This document shows, piece after piece, positions 28,062-36,501 of a stretch of DNA of 64,000 bases. The stretch is from a bacterium (lineage in GTDB: Bacteria; Myxococcota; UBA727; JAUIJE01), in NCBI GenBank assembly GCA_030431455.1, contig JAUIJE010000012.1, forward strand, positions 1 through 64,000, read 5' to 3'. Both the position numbers and the translations under genes were made by a program. The notes below the pieces were generated by a model. It saw nothing but the letters and a program-made list of their open reading frames with translations, did no database searches and had not been told where the DNA came from. The stretch's first letter is position 1, and each line of letters starts with the position of its first letter.

Positions 28062-28243
28062 TGAGCCGCCGTCCCGTGACCCCCGCCGCCACCCCCCGCC
28101 ACGCCCCGTGGGTGAGCCGGGCGTTTCCGCTCTACGCCCCCCGACCGGTGCTGGCGCTGCTCACAGTTTGGGTGATGGCCCTGGGCGCGTTTGTGCTCTC
28201 CATGGCCTACCGCGGGCTCTACGGCACGTGGCCGGCCTGGTAG
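28061..28243 (+). CDS. Small single-span membrane protein
   Basis: 60 residues with a basic N-terminus and one hydrophobic segment (VLALLTVWVMALGAFVLSMA, residues 30-49). It starts one base inside the stop of the preceding membrane protein gene, which argues for coupled translation and a real gene. Nothing points to a function. Confidence 0.5.
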   Translation: MSRRPVTPAATPRHAPWVSRAFPLYAPRPVLALLTVWVMALGAFVLSMAYRGLYGTWPAW

Positions 28244-28288
28244 CCAGGCTCGGCGACCTCTCGACAAAAACAATGAAGCGGGAGCCGC

Positions 28289-29290
28289 TCAGCGCTGGGC
28301 CGAGCGCACCTCGATGTACGACTGCTGCTTGAGCTCGTCGATGTAGCGGCGGAAGGCGCGCTCCATCTCCTCTTCGTAGAGCTGTTCGCGGAGCTGTTGC
28401 TCGGCTTGGTCCGCGGCCACCACCTGGCCGGCCACCCGTTCCTCGACGAGGATCACGTGCCAACCCACCTGGGTGCGGACCGGGCCGACCACGTCCCCGG
28501 GGGCGGCGGCGAACGCGGCCTCTTCGAACGCAGGCAACATCTCGCCTTTGCCGAACACCCCCAGCGAACCGCCGCTCTTTTTGCTCGGGCCTTCGCTCAT
28601 CTCGCTGGCGACCTTCTCGAACGGCTCCCCGGCTTTGACCCGGGCCATCGCCCGCTCGGCCAGGGCGCGCTTGGCGTTCTCGTCCGCCCCTTCCCCGACC
28701 ACAAACAAGATGTGACGCGCCCGCACCTTGAAGTCCTTCTGGGCCACCGCCTTTTTCTTGGCGTAGGTGCTCTTCACGTCCTGATCGCGGATCTGCACCC
28801 GGCTTTTGACCTTGAGCTCGACGATCTTGAGCTTCAGCAGCTGCTTTTTGATGCCGTCCTTGTAGTCCTTCAAGCTCATGCCCTGCTGGGCCAATGCCAT
28901 TTCAAAGGCGGCGTCGTCGAGGTTGTACTGGGCCTTGGTCGCTTCCAACGCGCGTTCGATCTCGGGCTCGCTCACGTCGATGCGGAGCTTCTTGATCTCC
29001 CGCTCGAGGAGCTTCTCTGCCACCAGGGTGTCGATGACCTCCGCGCGTTTCTTGTCGCGGTAGGCGAGGCGGTCACTCCCCGCCGGCGGGGGCTGGGCTT
29101 TGACCAACAGGTCGAGCGCCTCTTCGACCTCGCTGAGCAACACCACGTCGGTGTCGACCACGGCCACGATGCGCTCCACCACCAGGGCGTCGTCTTCGGC
29201 TTTCTTGTCGGCGGGATCGGCCCCGAGCGCGGGGGGCGCGAGCAACACCGCGCCGAGGGCCAACGCGCACGCACGTCGTCGGAACATCAT
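28289..29290 (-). CDS. SurA-like periplasmic peptidyl-prolyl isomerase
   Basis: 333 residues. A signal peptide (RRRACALALGAVLLAPPALGA) is followed by a SurA-N-like chaperone domain (about 35-175; IVAVVDTDVVLLSEVEEAL) and a parvulin domain (about 190-290; VRARHILFVVGEG, SGGSLGVFGKGEMLPAFEEAAF, VGWHVILVEE), then a C-terminal helix. It would assist folding of outer-membrane proteins. Third in a parvulin operon; its start overlaps the stop of the gene before it by 4 bases. Confidence 0.85.
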   Translation of the reverse strand: MMFRRRACALALGAVLLAPPALGADPADKKAEDDALVVERIVAVVDTDVVLLSEVEEALDLLVKAQPPPAGSDRLAYRDKKRAEVIDTLVAEKLLEREIKKLRIDVSEPEIERALEATKAQYNLDDAAFEMALAQQGMSLKDYKDGIKKQLLKLKIVELKVKSRVQIRDQDVKSTYAKKKAVAQKDFKVRARHILFVVGEGADENAKRALAERAMARVKAGEPFEKVASEMSEGPSKKSGGSLGVFGKGEMLPAFEEAAFAAAPGDVVGPVRTQVGWHVILVEERVAGQVVAADQAEQQLREQLYEEEMERAFRRYIDELKQQSYIEVRSAQR

Positions 29291-30300
29291 GGGGCCACCA
29301 CCTTGACCTGCTCGTCCGCCACCGGAAGCGGCGGGGGCGGGGGCAGGCGGTTGACCGCCTGGGTCACCGCCACGTCGTCGATCACCACCGCGTGCTGGCT
29401 GCGCAGGCGGCGGATGAGCGCCATCATCGCGTCGCGTTCGCGCTCTTCGCGCAGGGCCCGGGTCAGGCGCGGCTCGGCTTGGTCGAAGGTCTCGATCCCC
29501 CCCGGGCGGCGCTCGACGAGCTCGAACACGTGAAAGCCAAAGTCACTGGGCACCACCTCGGACACCTGGCCCACCTCGAGGTCGAACGCGGTGTCGAACA
29601 CCGTGGGCAGGTCGCCCTTGGCGAACCATCCGAGCGAGCCCCCGTCGGCCGCCTCGGGGGCATGGGAGAAGCGGCGGGCCGCGTCCTCGACGGTGAGTCG
29701 GCCGGCGCGGATTTCCCCGAGGATGTGGCGGGCTTCCTCTTCGGTCTTGAGCAGGATCTGCCGGACCCACACGCGCTCGGGCACGGGGGCGCGGTTGTTC
29801 TCGAAGAACGTCTGGGTGTCGTGCCGCGAGACCTCGACCCGCTCGCCCACGGCCTTTTGCAAAAAGCGCTCGATGTGGATGCGGGTGCGGAGTCGCTCGC
29901 GGAAGCTGTCCTCGGTGAGTTGTTCGCCGCGCATCACCCGCGAAAACGCCCCCACCGGATAGGCCTCGAGGGTGCGGTTGTATTCGCGTTCGACGTCCTC
30001 GTCGCTGACCTCGATGTTCGCGTCGATGGCGCCGAGCAACAACAGCTCGGTCTCGACCATGCGGTCGAGCACCGCCCGGGACACCAGGTGGCGGGCCTCC
30101 TCGTCGCGGCTGCGGGCCACCCCCGCCCAGGTGAGCTCGGCGAGGAAGTCGCGCCGCTCGATGGGCACCTCGCCCACGGTGGCGACCACTTCGCGGGCGC
30201 GGGACGCGCGCGGATCCTCGGGGCAGCCGGTGGCGAGCACGGCGGCGGCGAGCACCCAAGCGGTGCGGGGGGACAGGCGGGGCGGCGAAGGGCGCATCAA
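29287..30300 (-). CDS. PpiC/parvulin-type foldase lipoprotein
   Basis: 337 residues. The signal peptide ends in a lipobox (AVLATGC, Cys26). The N-terminal helical domain (about 35-165) starts with the VGEVPIERRDFLAEL pattern of SurA/PrsA proteins. The parvulin domain (about 175-270) has VWVRQILLKTEEEA, DGGSLGWFAKGDLP and FGFHVFELVERR; the usual His of RHIL is replaced by Gln. It overlaps the SurA-like gene by 4 bases and follows the first parvulin gene by 8 bases. Confidence 0.82.
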   Translation of the reverse strand: MMRPSPPRLSPRTAWVLAAAVLATGCPEDPRASRAREVVATVGEVPIERRDFLAELTWAGVARSRDEEARHLVSRAVLDRMVETELLLLGAIDANIEVSDEDVEREYNRTLEAYPVGAFSRVMRGEQLTEDSFRERLRTRIHIERFLQKAVGERVEVSRHDTQTFFENNRAPVPERVWVRQILLKTEEEARHILGEIRAGRLTVEDAARRFSHAPEAADGGSLGWFAKGDLPTVFDTAFDLEVGQVSEVVPSDFGFHVFELVERRPGGIETFDQAEPRLTRALREERERDAMMALIRRLRSQHAVVIDDVAVTQAVNRLPPPPPLPVADEQVKVVAP

Positions 30301-30308
30301 AGACTCGA

Positions 30309-31361
30309 TCAGGGGGCCGGCGGCGGGGGATGTCCGAACGCGCCGTCGTGGGGGTCGCCGCCTTCCATGCCCGCGGGCATGGCGTCGGTGTTGACCACGA
30401 GTTGTTTCAGTTTGTCGGGGTAGGTCGTGACTTTGAACTTCTTGCGCAGGTTGCCGATGAAGTCGTCGAACGCGGCGGTGCGCTTTTCACGATAGAGCAG
30501 GTTGCGGATCTGGTTCTTCACTTGGTCGAACGTCCGGGTGATGGGCTTGCGCCGGCCGGTCTTTTTGACGACGTAAAAACCATCCTGGCCTTCGACCACC
30601 CCGCTGACGTCGTTGATCTTGGCCAGCGCCCACAGGGCGTCGCGCACCGCCGGCCCGTAGGCGGTGGCGACCTCGTCGGCGGAGAGGTAGCGGATGTCGC
30701 CGCCCATGCGTTTGGACTCCATGTCGTCGGAGTACCGGGTCACGAGGTTTTTGAAGTGGGCGCGGTCCTCGAGGTTCTTGGGGTTGCTGGCGAACTTTTG
30801 GGCCTCTTCGGCTTTTTTCTTGGCCGCGGCTTTGTCGTCGCCGAAGTTGACCTTGATGATGCTCGACCGAAGCATCTCCGGCTTGTTGTACTCGTCGGTG
30901 TGTTGGTTGAAGTAGGCCTCCATCTCCGCCTCGGTCACATCGGAGAGCTTGACCTTCCCGTCGAACTCGTCGCGGGTGAGCTTCTGCACGATGATCTTCT
31001 TCACCGCCTCGGCCACTTCCGGGTCTTGGTGCAGGCCGCGGTCCATGGCCTCGAGGGCGAGCACCTCGAACCGCACCTGGTTGTCGAGGAACTCCTCCCG
31101 CTTGTCCTGGCTCTGGTACCGCGCCCGCACAAACGGGCTCTGGCGGTCCAGCCGCCCCTGGAGGTCGCCGAGGGTGAGCTTGCTGTCCCCGACGTCGGCC
31201 ACGGTCTCGCCCTGGCCGGCTTTGAGCTTCACATCAAACTGGAGCCCGGGGGTGGACGAGCCGCCCTGGCCGCCCGCCCCGCCCACGGTCACTTCTTTGG
31301 GGGCACACGCGGACAGCAGCGCGGCGGCGGCAACGGCGAGCAACAGATCCTGGGAGCGCAT
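30309..31361 (-). CDS. Parvulin-like lipoprotein with degenerate active site
   Basis: 350 residues. The signal peptide ends in LLSAC (Cys19). A SurA-like helical region (about 55-160) is followed by a parvulin-like domain (about 165-285; MGGDIRYLSADE, QDGFYVVKKTGRR). The first strand reads RSSIIKVNF where active parvulins have RHILV, so catalysis is doubtful and a chaperone role is more likely. The ATG is chosen because GGAGG lies about 7 bases upstream and a lipoprotein signal follows; the frame stays open further upstream but that part is not gene-like. First gene of the foldase operon. Confidence 0.8.
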   Translation of the reverse strand: MRSQDLLLAVAAAALLSACAPKEVTVGGAGGQGGSSTPGLQFDVKLKAGQGETVADVGDSKLTLGDLQGRLDRQSPFVRARYQSQDKREEFLDNQVRFEVLALEAMDRGLHQDPEVAEAVKKIIVQKLTRDEFDGKVKLSDVTEAEMEAYFNQHTDEYNKPEMLRSSIIKVNFGDDKAAAKKKAEEAQKFASNPKNLEDRAHFKNLVTRYSDDMESKRMGGDIRYLSADEVATAYGPAVRDALWALAKINDVSGVVEGQDGFYVVKKTGRRKPITRTFDQVKNQIRNLLYREKRTAAFDDFIGNLRKKFKVTTYPDKLKQLVVNTDAMPAGMEGGDPHDGAFGHPPPPAP

Positions 31362-31482
31362 CGGTCGACCTCCATCGCCCACGGCGGACGCGGGCGGGTT
31401 CACCGGCCTATGTGGCGGCTTCAAGGAGATTTGGCAAGCACCGAACCGGTTGTTTTGTTGAGCGTTTCTCGTCTCCACGACG

Positions 31483-31488
31483 TACACT
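31483..31488 (+). promoter_or_regulatory. -10-like element of the Cys-rich protein gene
   Basis: TACACT, 8 bases before the ATG at 31497, with TTGAGC 19 bases further upstream (31458-31463). The mRNA would have almost no leader. Confidence 0.45.
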
Positions 31489-31496
31489 GATCGGGC

Positions 31497-33221
31497 ATGA
31501 ACCGCCTTCCCCATTTGTTCATCGCACTGCTGTTGAGCGCCTGTCCCGCCGGCACATCGGGGCTCGACGCCGGTGCCCCCGACGCCGCGGCGCCCCCGCG
31601 CGACGCCGGATCCGACGACGGGGGCGCGGGGCCCGATGCGGCCTCCGACGCGGGGTCTGGCCCCACCGTCGAGGATCTCGCCCGGATGCTTTGTGAGATC
31701 TCGATCCAAGGCCAGGACGAGGCGGTCCGGTTCGGCGCGCCGCTCGACGACCGGTGCCTGGCCAGCGACCCCCGCCGCGACGCGGTCATCGACCCGACCC
31801 TGGCGGTGGACCCGACGTTGAAGTGCCTGCCCACCTCGCCGTTGACCAAGCGTTACCTCGAGGCGCTCACCGGCGACGCGGTGGCCCTGGATGTCGACCG
31901 GGTGGTCGCGTGCCGGGACAAAGCCCGCGCGGTCCGGACGTCGCTGGGCACCGTGGCCGACGCCGCCGCCCTGGCCGCCGCCTTGGACGACCTCATCGCC
32001 AGCGACGAAGACTGCACCCAAATCAGCAGCCCGCTTCTGGGCGCGGGCGACGCGTGCACCCTCGGGTGGCAGTGCCCCGACGGGACCCGGTGCGAGCCCG
32101 ACCCCATCGACAGCCTCGACCGGTTCTGTCTGGCCCCGGCCGCGTTCGGCGAAGCCTGCGCCGAGCGCAGTGACATTCCGGTGCGCACCTGCGAGCCGGG
32201 CACGGTGTGTTACCTCGACTTGTGCGTGAGCCCGCGGGGGTTGGGCGCGACCTGCGGTCCCGATCAGCCCCCCTGCGAGCCGGCCCTGTCCTGCGGCCCG
32301 ACCTCCCAGTGTGAGATGCCCCGGCCGGACGGCGCGGTGTGTTTGCTCGACGACCATTGCGCCGAGGGGCTGTTCTGCCGGGCCAACTTCTGCGCCCCGC
32401 TCAAAGCCGACGGCGAGAGCTGCAACGCCCTGGATCGGTGCGAGACCACCTGCTCGGTGTGCCGGCCGGGGGCGGACCTGCTGCCCGCCTGCGGGCCCCG
32501 CCAGAGCATCGGCGGCAACTGTGGAGAGCTGGACGACTGTCAGCGCAACCTCTACTGCGACCTCGACACCAACACCTGCGCCCTGCCCGGTGACCTCGAC
32601 GCGGCCTGCGACGGCCAGCATCCTTGCGGCGCGGGGTTGTCCTGCACCCCGGGGGGACCGGCCGGCGACGCGGGCGTGAGCGGGCCGCGCTGCCAGGTGC
32701 CGCCCCCGCTCGGGGCGCCCTGCGGGGCGGGCACGCTGCCGTGTTCGGGGGGCTACTGCGGCCAAGGGACCTGTGTGGCCGGGGCCCCGGGGGACGCGTG
32801 CGTGGCCGACAACGGTTGCCTCGAGGGGCTCTTGTGCGAGCAGGACGCGTGCGTCGACGCCCCCCGCGACGGCGCGCCGTGCACCGCGTCGGGCCGGTGC
32901 GACGAGGGGCTGTACTGCGACGGGGAGCGGTGCCAATCGCCGCCGGGCCCCGGGCACGACTGTGGGCCGGGCGGCCTGTGCGCCACCGGCGCCTACTGTG
33001 ACGACGGCAGCTGCACCGCCAAGCGTCCCGCCGGCCTGCCCTGCCTCAACGACGTGGAGTGCGCGTCCGGCGTCTGCTTGCTCACGGGGTCGTGCACCGC
33101 TGGGCCTCTGCCCCCGGGCACCACCAAGACCGGCTTCGCGTGGTGGGTGGTGCTGGGGCTGCTCTGGCCCGCGCTGCGATTGCGCCGGCGCGCGGCTGCC
33201 AAGCGGCCGCCGATTCGGTAG
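31497..33221 (+). CDS. Cys-rich surface protein with Dickkopf-like repeats and a sorting-type tail
   Basis: 574 residues. The signal peptide ends in LLLSAC (Cys16, lipobox-like). An Asp/Ala/Pro-rich linker leads to an unassigned domain (about 55-180). Residues about 180-540 hold many Cys-rich units of the form GxxCxxDxxCxxGLxCxxxxC, like Dickkopf-N/EB-type modules. The extreme C-terminus is a hydrophobic helix followed by Arg (GFAWWVVLGLLWPALRLRRR), the layout of MYXO-CTERM-type sorting tails but without the usual Cys just before the helix. It is probably displayed on the cell surface. A short inverted repeat follows the stop. Confidence 0.75.
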   Translation: MNRLPHLFIALLLSACPAGTSGLDAGAPDAAAPPRDAGSDDGGAGPDAASDAGSGPTVEDLARMLCEISIQGQDEAVRFGAPLDDRCLASDPRRDAVIDPTLAVDPTLKCLPTSPLTKRYLEALTGDAVALDVDRVVACRDKARAVRTSLGTVADAAALAAALDDLIASDEDCTQISSPLLGAGDACTLGWQCPDGTRCEPDPIDSLDRFCLAPAAFGEACAERSDIPVRTCEPGTVCYLDLCVSPRGLGATCGPDQPPCEPALSCGPTSQCEMPRPDGAVCLLDDHCAEGLFCRANFCAPLKADGESCNALDRCETTCSVCRPGADLLPACGPRQSIGGNCGELDDCQRNLYCDLDTNTCALPGDLDAACDGQHPCGAGLSCTPGGPAGDAGVSGPRCQVPPPLGAPCGAGTLPCSGGYCGQGTCVAGAPGDACVADNGCLEGLLCEQDACVDAPRDGAPCTASGRCDEGLYCDGERCQSPPGPGHDCGPGGLCATGAYCDDGSCTAKRPAGLPCLNDVECASGVCLLTGSCTAGPLPPGTTKTGFAWWVVLGLLWPALRLRRRAAAKRPPIR

Positions 33222-33248
33222 GGTCCCGGACCCGCCGGTGGCGGGACC
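33222..33248 (+). terminator. Inverted repeat between Cys-rich and MATE genes
   Basis: GGTCCCG (33222-33228) pairs with CGGGACC (33242-33248) across 13 bases. It sits between a stop and the next ATG 5 bases on, so it could be a terminator, an attenuator or a structured leader. Confidence 0.3.
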
Positions 33249-33252
33249 GGTC

Positions 33253-34575
33253 ATGGACAAATCCCGCCTCCGCACCATCTCGTCATTGGCCCTGCCCATC
33301 ATGGGCGGGATGGTCTCGCAAAACGTGATGAACCTCGTCGACACCGGCATGGTCGGGCAGCTCGGCGAGGAGAGCTTGGCCGCGGTGGGCCTGGCGAGCT
33401 TTTTGACGTTCTTGTCCCAGGCGTTCCTCATCGGGTTGGCCACCGGGGTGCAGGCGATGGTGGCCCGGCGCTACGGCGAGGGCAACCAGGCGGAGATGGC
33501 TTTGCCCCTCAACGGGGGCCTTCTGTTCGCGGTGGTGCTCGGGGTCCCGCTCGCGGCGGTGCTCTACCTGCTCGCGCCGGCCATGCTCGACGTGCTGGTG
33601 AGCGAACCCGAAGTGCAGCGCATCGCTATCCCCTATTATCAGACGCGGTTGTTCGCGGTGGTGGCGGTGGCGTGCAACTTCTCGTTTCGCGGCTACTGGA
33701 ACGGCGTGAACCTCTCGAAGCTCTACCTGCGCACCTTGGTGGTGATGCACGTGGTCAACGCGGTGGCCAACTACGTGCTCATCTTCGGCAAGTTCGGCGC
33801 GCCGGCGCTGGGGGCCACCGGCGCGGCCATGGGCACGGCGCTGTCGACCTACGTGGGGACCGCGATGTACGTCGTGCTCGCGCTCCAACACGCGCGGCAC
33901 GCGGGCTTCTTGCAGGGACTGCCCAGTACAGAGACATTGAAGACGATCCTGCGCCTGTCCACCCCCACCGGGATTCAGCAGACGTTCTTCGCCGGGGGCC
34001 TGACCTGCTTCATGGTCATCGTGGAGAAGGTGGGCACGTCGGAGGCGGCGGCGGCCAACGTGCTGGTCAACATCATGCTCGTGGGCCTGCTGCCCGGTCT
34101 CGGCCTCGGGCTCGCGGCCACCTCGTTGGTGGGCCAAGCCCTCGGCCGCCATGATCCTGCAGACGCGCGGCAGTGGGGCTTTGACGTGTTGAAGGTCGGG
34201 GTGGCGATCCTCGTCGCCATCGGCCTGCCCATGGTCTTGGTCCCGGACCTTTTGCTCTCGGTGTTCATCACCGAGCCGCAGACCATCGCGGTGGGCCGGT
34301 GGCCCTTGGTGATCACCGGCGCGGCGCTGTGGATCGACGTCGGGGGCATGATCCTGATGAACGCCCTGCTCGGGGCCGGCGACACCAAACGCGTGGCCGG
34401 CATCAGCATTGGGTTGCAGTGGCTTTTGTTTTTGCCCCTCGCCTACCTCATCGGGCCGGTGTGGGGCGGCGGCCTGCTCGCGATCTGGGGCCTGCAGTAC
34501 GCCTACCGTGCCCTTCAGTCGGTGGTGTTCTGGTGGATGTGGAAAGGCCAGGGCTGGGAACACATCCGGGTGTGA
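33253..34575 (+). CDS. MATE-family multidrug/cation antiporter
   Basis: 440 residues, the usual MATE length, with about 12 hydrophobic segments. The first helix LALPIMGGMVSQNVMNLVDTGMVGQLG is the MATE hallmark (P-x-x-x-x-x-x-x-x-x-x-x-x-D-x-x-xVG). GNQAEMALPLNGG and the second-half repeat LRLSTPTGIQQTFFAGG are also as in the family. It would export cationic or amphiphilic compounds against Na+ or H+ across the inner membrane. The frame is open upstream, but homology begins at this ATG. Confidence 0.88.
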   Translation: MDKSRLRTISSLALPIMGGMVSQNVMNLVDTGMVGQLGEESLAAVGLASFLTFLSQAFLIGLATGVQAMVARRYGEGNQAEMALPLNGGLLFAVVLGVPLAAVLYLLAPAMLDVLVSEPEVQRIAIPYYQTRLFAVVAVACNFSFRGYWNGVNLSKLYLRTLVVMHVVNAVANYVLIFGKFGAPALGATGAAMGTALSTYVGTAMYVVLALQHARHAGFLQGLPSTETLKTILRLSTPTGIQQTFFAGGLTCFMVIVEKVGTSEAAAANVLVNIMLVGLLPGLGLGLAATSLVGQALGRHDPADARQWGFDVLKVGVAILVAIGLPMVLVPDLLLSVFITEPQTIAVGRWPLVITGAALWIDVGGMILMNALLGAGDTKRVAGISIGLQWLLFLPLAYLIGPVWGGGLLAIWGLQYAYRALQSVVFWWMWKGQGWEHIRV

Positions 34576-35007
34576 TCGGGAGAGGTGTCCCAGACCATTT
34601 GAAAAACCTTTTGAAAACAGATGCTTAGCGGACCGTGTCCGAGGGCCCACCCCCACCACCGCCGCAGCGTCCCGGCCGGGCAAACCCGTCCCGTCCCCCG
34701 CGCCCCGCGGGTGACCCTGCGAAATGGCAACCCGGCGCCGCGCGCCCGGGCGTGGCGCGGCATCGGACCCTCTTTTTGTCATCCGGGCCGGGCTGGGCGC
34801 GCGTGCGGCGGACGGGCCTCGAGCGCCAAAAAGACTCATGAAAACAGGTCTTTGGGTAGATCTGGCCCACGCCCCCGGCGCGGCCACCGCCCCCATCCGC
34901 CAAGGGGGGGATGTCAGCCGCGTCGCGTCAAGCCATTCGAATAACTGGATCGGTGTCGTCAACACATTGTCACGTAGGGAACGGTAGGACCGTGTAGGAA
35001 TTGTCAT
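34576..35007. other. 432-base intergenic region
   Basis: I see no gene here. It holds AT-rich patches close to the MATE stop, a palindrome CCCGGCCGGG at 34671-34680, a 9-base direct repeat TGAAAACAG at 34612-34620 and 34839-34847, and the promoter region of the gene at 35008. Confidence 0.6.
34981..34993. promoter_or_regulatory. Possible operator upstream of the haem-motif lipoprotein gene
   Basis: ACGGTAGGACCGT, a perfect 5-bp inverted repeat with a 3-base centre, 14 bases before the ATG. It overlaps the expected promoter (TAGGAA at 34995-35000; TTGTCA at 34967-34972), so it could be a regulator site. Confidence 0.35.
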
Positions 35008-36486
35008 ATGACCGCTCGGCTGTTCGATCTTTCCCGGGTTGCTCTTCTGGCCACGCTGGCGGTCTCCGCCGCGTGCCCCACGACCCTGTCGCCCGAAGAC
35101 CAGACCCCCGACGACGAGCGACCGGACACCAGCGAGCCCCAGCCCGAGCCTGACCCCTCGACGCTGCCCATCGACACCACCGGCGCGCCCCAGCCGCTCA
35201 ACCCGCAGACCGAGGCGGGCTGGCTCGCCGCCCTGCTCACCTACAAGGCCCAGGGCTACGTCAAGGTCAACCAAGCGCCCATCGTGTCCGACCAGCTCGC
35301 CGACACCACGGTGAACATCTGGGTCGCGAGCGGCTCGGTCAACGGCTACCTCAGCGACGTGCCCGCGCTCAAGGTGGGCGACCTCATCGTGCGTGAGCAT
35401 TGGCAGGACGGCGCCCTCACCGGCCTCAGCGCGATCGGAAAAGGGCAGAGCGGGTATTACCCCGACGGCGCCGACCTTTGGTTCGCGCTGGCGGGGCCCG
35501 ACGGCAACGTGACCCGCGACGGCAACGACCAGCCGCAGTTTGGCCGGTTGATGAGCTGCACCAGCTGCCACCGCGACGGGGGCGTGCCCCACCTGTTCAG
35601 CGTGGCCGCGGACAACGCCATCGAGCCCGGGGTGGTGCCCGAGCCCGAGCCCCAACCCGAGCCGGAGCCCGCGGTCACCCCGGAGCCGGAGCCGACCCCG
35701 CAGCCCGAGCCGGAGCCGACGCCGCAACCCGAGCCCGAGCCCACCCCCCAGCCGGAGCCGCAACCGGAGCCCGAGCCGGCCCCCCAGCCCGAGCCCCAAC
35801 CCGAACCCGAGCCGACCCCGCAGCCCGAGCCCCAGCCGGAGCCAGAGCCGGTTCCGGCCCAATGGACCTGCACGCCGACCTACTACGCCGCCGCCGACGG
35901 CTGCGACTGCGGCTGCGGCGTGGTGGACCCCGACTGCGCCGGCACCACCTGCCAATATGATTGGTGCGGGACCGATCAGGTGTTCGACCCCGATGACCCC
36001 ACGCAATGCATCGCGGAGTCGAGCCCCGCCTCCCTCGCGGGCATGGTGTTGATCAACCGCGAACTCGACTTGAGCAGCCCGCAGTCCGAGGTCCTGTCCG
36101 GCACCCTCGAGCCCGGCGCGATGTTGATCGTGGGACGCGACGCCGACAAAGCCGCGTTTGAGGCCCATTGGGGGGTCACCCTGGGCAGCCACGTCCAGTA
36201 CCTCAACGCCCAGGCCACCAGCGCAGGGGCGCCGATCATCAACGGGGAAGAGATCTTCTCCATCGAGGACGCGGCCGGGGCCACGGTGGACGGGCCCGCG
36301 CCCGAGCTGTCCACCAATCAGTCGGTGCAGCGCAACCCGGACCTGTCCTGGTCGACGGGGAGCGAGACCACCGCCACCCCCGGGACCCACGCCCTCACCG
36401 CCGGTGCCGGGCTGCGCATCACCGAGGTCGCCGACGGCAACGGCGACTGGCACGCGGAGTTCGTGGAAATCGCCTACGTGCCCTGA
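35008..36486 (+). CDS. Modular lipoprotein: CxxCH domain, Pro-Glu repeats, lamin-tail-like domain
   Basis: 492 residues. The signal peptide ends in AVSAAC (Cys23). Residues about 65-205 form a domain with [19 protein letters not shown] and the haem c-type motif CTSCH ([12 protein letters not shown]), reminiscent of cytochrome P460-like proteins. A Pro-Glu/Gln-Pro repeat spans about residues 211-285. A small Cys-rich piece ([12 protein letters not shown]) follows, then a C-terminal domain (about 345-490) like a lamin-tail domain ([33 protein letters not shown]). It is probably an envelope redox or adhesion protein; haem binding is inferred from one motif only. Confidence 0.65.
   Translation: MTARLFDLSRVALLATLAVSAACPTTLSPEDQTPDDERPDTSEPQPEPDPSTLPIDTTGAPQPLNPQTEAGWLAALLTYKAQGYVKVNQAPIVSDQLADTTVNIWVASGSVNGYLSDVPALKVGDLIVREHWQDGALTGLSAIGKGQSGYYPDGADLWFALAGPDGNVTRDGNDQPQFGRLMSCTSCHRDGGVPHLFSVAADNAIEPGVVPEPEPQPEPEPAVTPEPEPTPQPEPEPTPQPEPEPTPQPEPQPEPEPAPQPEPQPEPEPTPQPEPQPEPEPVPAQWTCTPTYYAAADGCDCGCGVVDPDCAGTTCQYDWCGTDQVFDPDDPTQCIAESSPASLAGMVLINRELDLSSPQSEVLSGTLEPGAMLIVGRDADKAAFEAHWGVTLGSHVQYLNAQATSAGAPIINGEEIFSIEDAAGATVDGPAPELSTNQSVQRNPDLSWSTGSETTATPGTHALTAGAGLRITEVADGNGDWHAEFVEIAYVP
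35637..35855 (+). repeat. Pro-Glu/Pro-Gln coding repeat
   Basis: Tandem degenerate units coding for PEPEPTPQ-type sequence, forming a rigid stalk between two domains of the lipoprotein. Confidence 0.8.
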
Positions 36487-36501
36487 TCGCCGCCGCCGGG
36501 A

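Noticed and set aside
31362-33443. Upstream extension of the first parvulin frame on the minus strand
   Set aside because: The frame is open only because it is opposite the Cys-rich gene. The lipoprotein signal and GGAGG place the start at 31361.
34576-35007. Small open frames in the intergenic region
   Set aside because: Arg/Pro-rich translations, no ribosome site and no coupling to neighbours.
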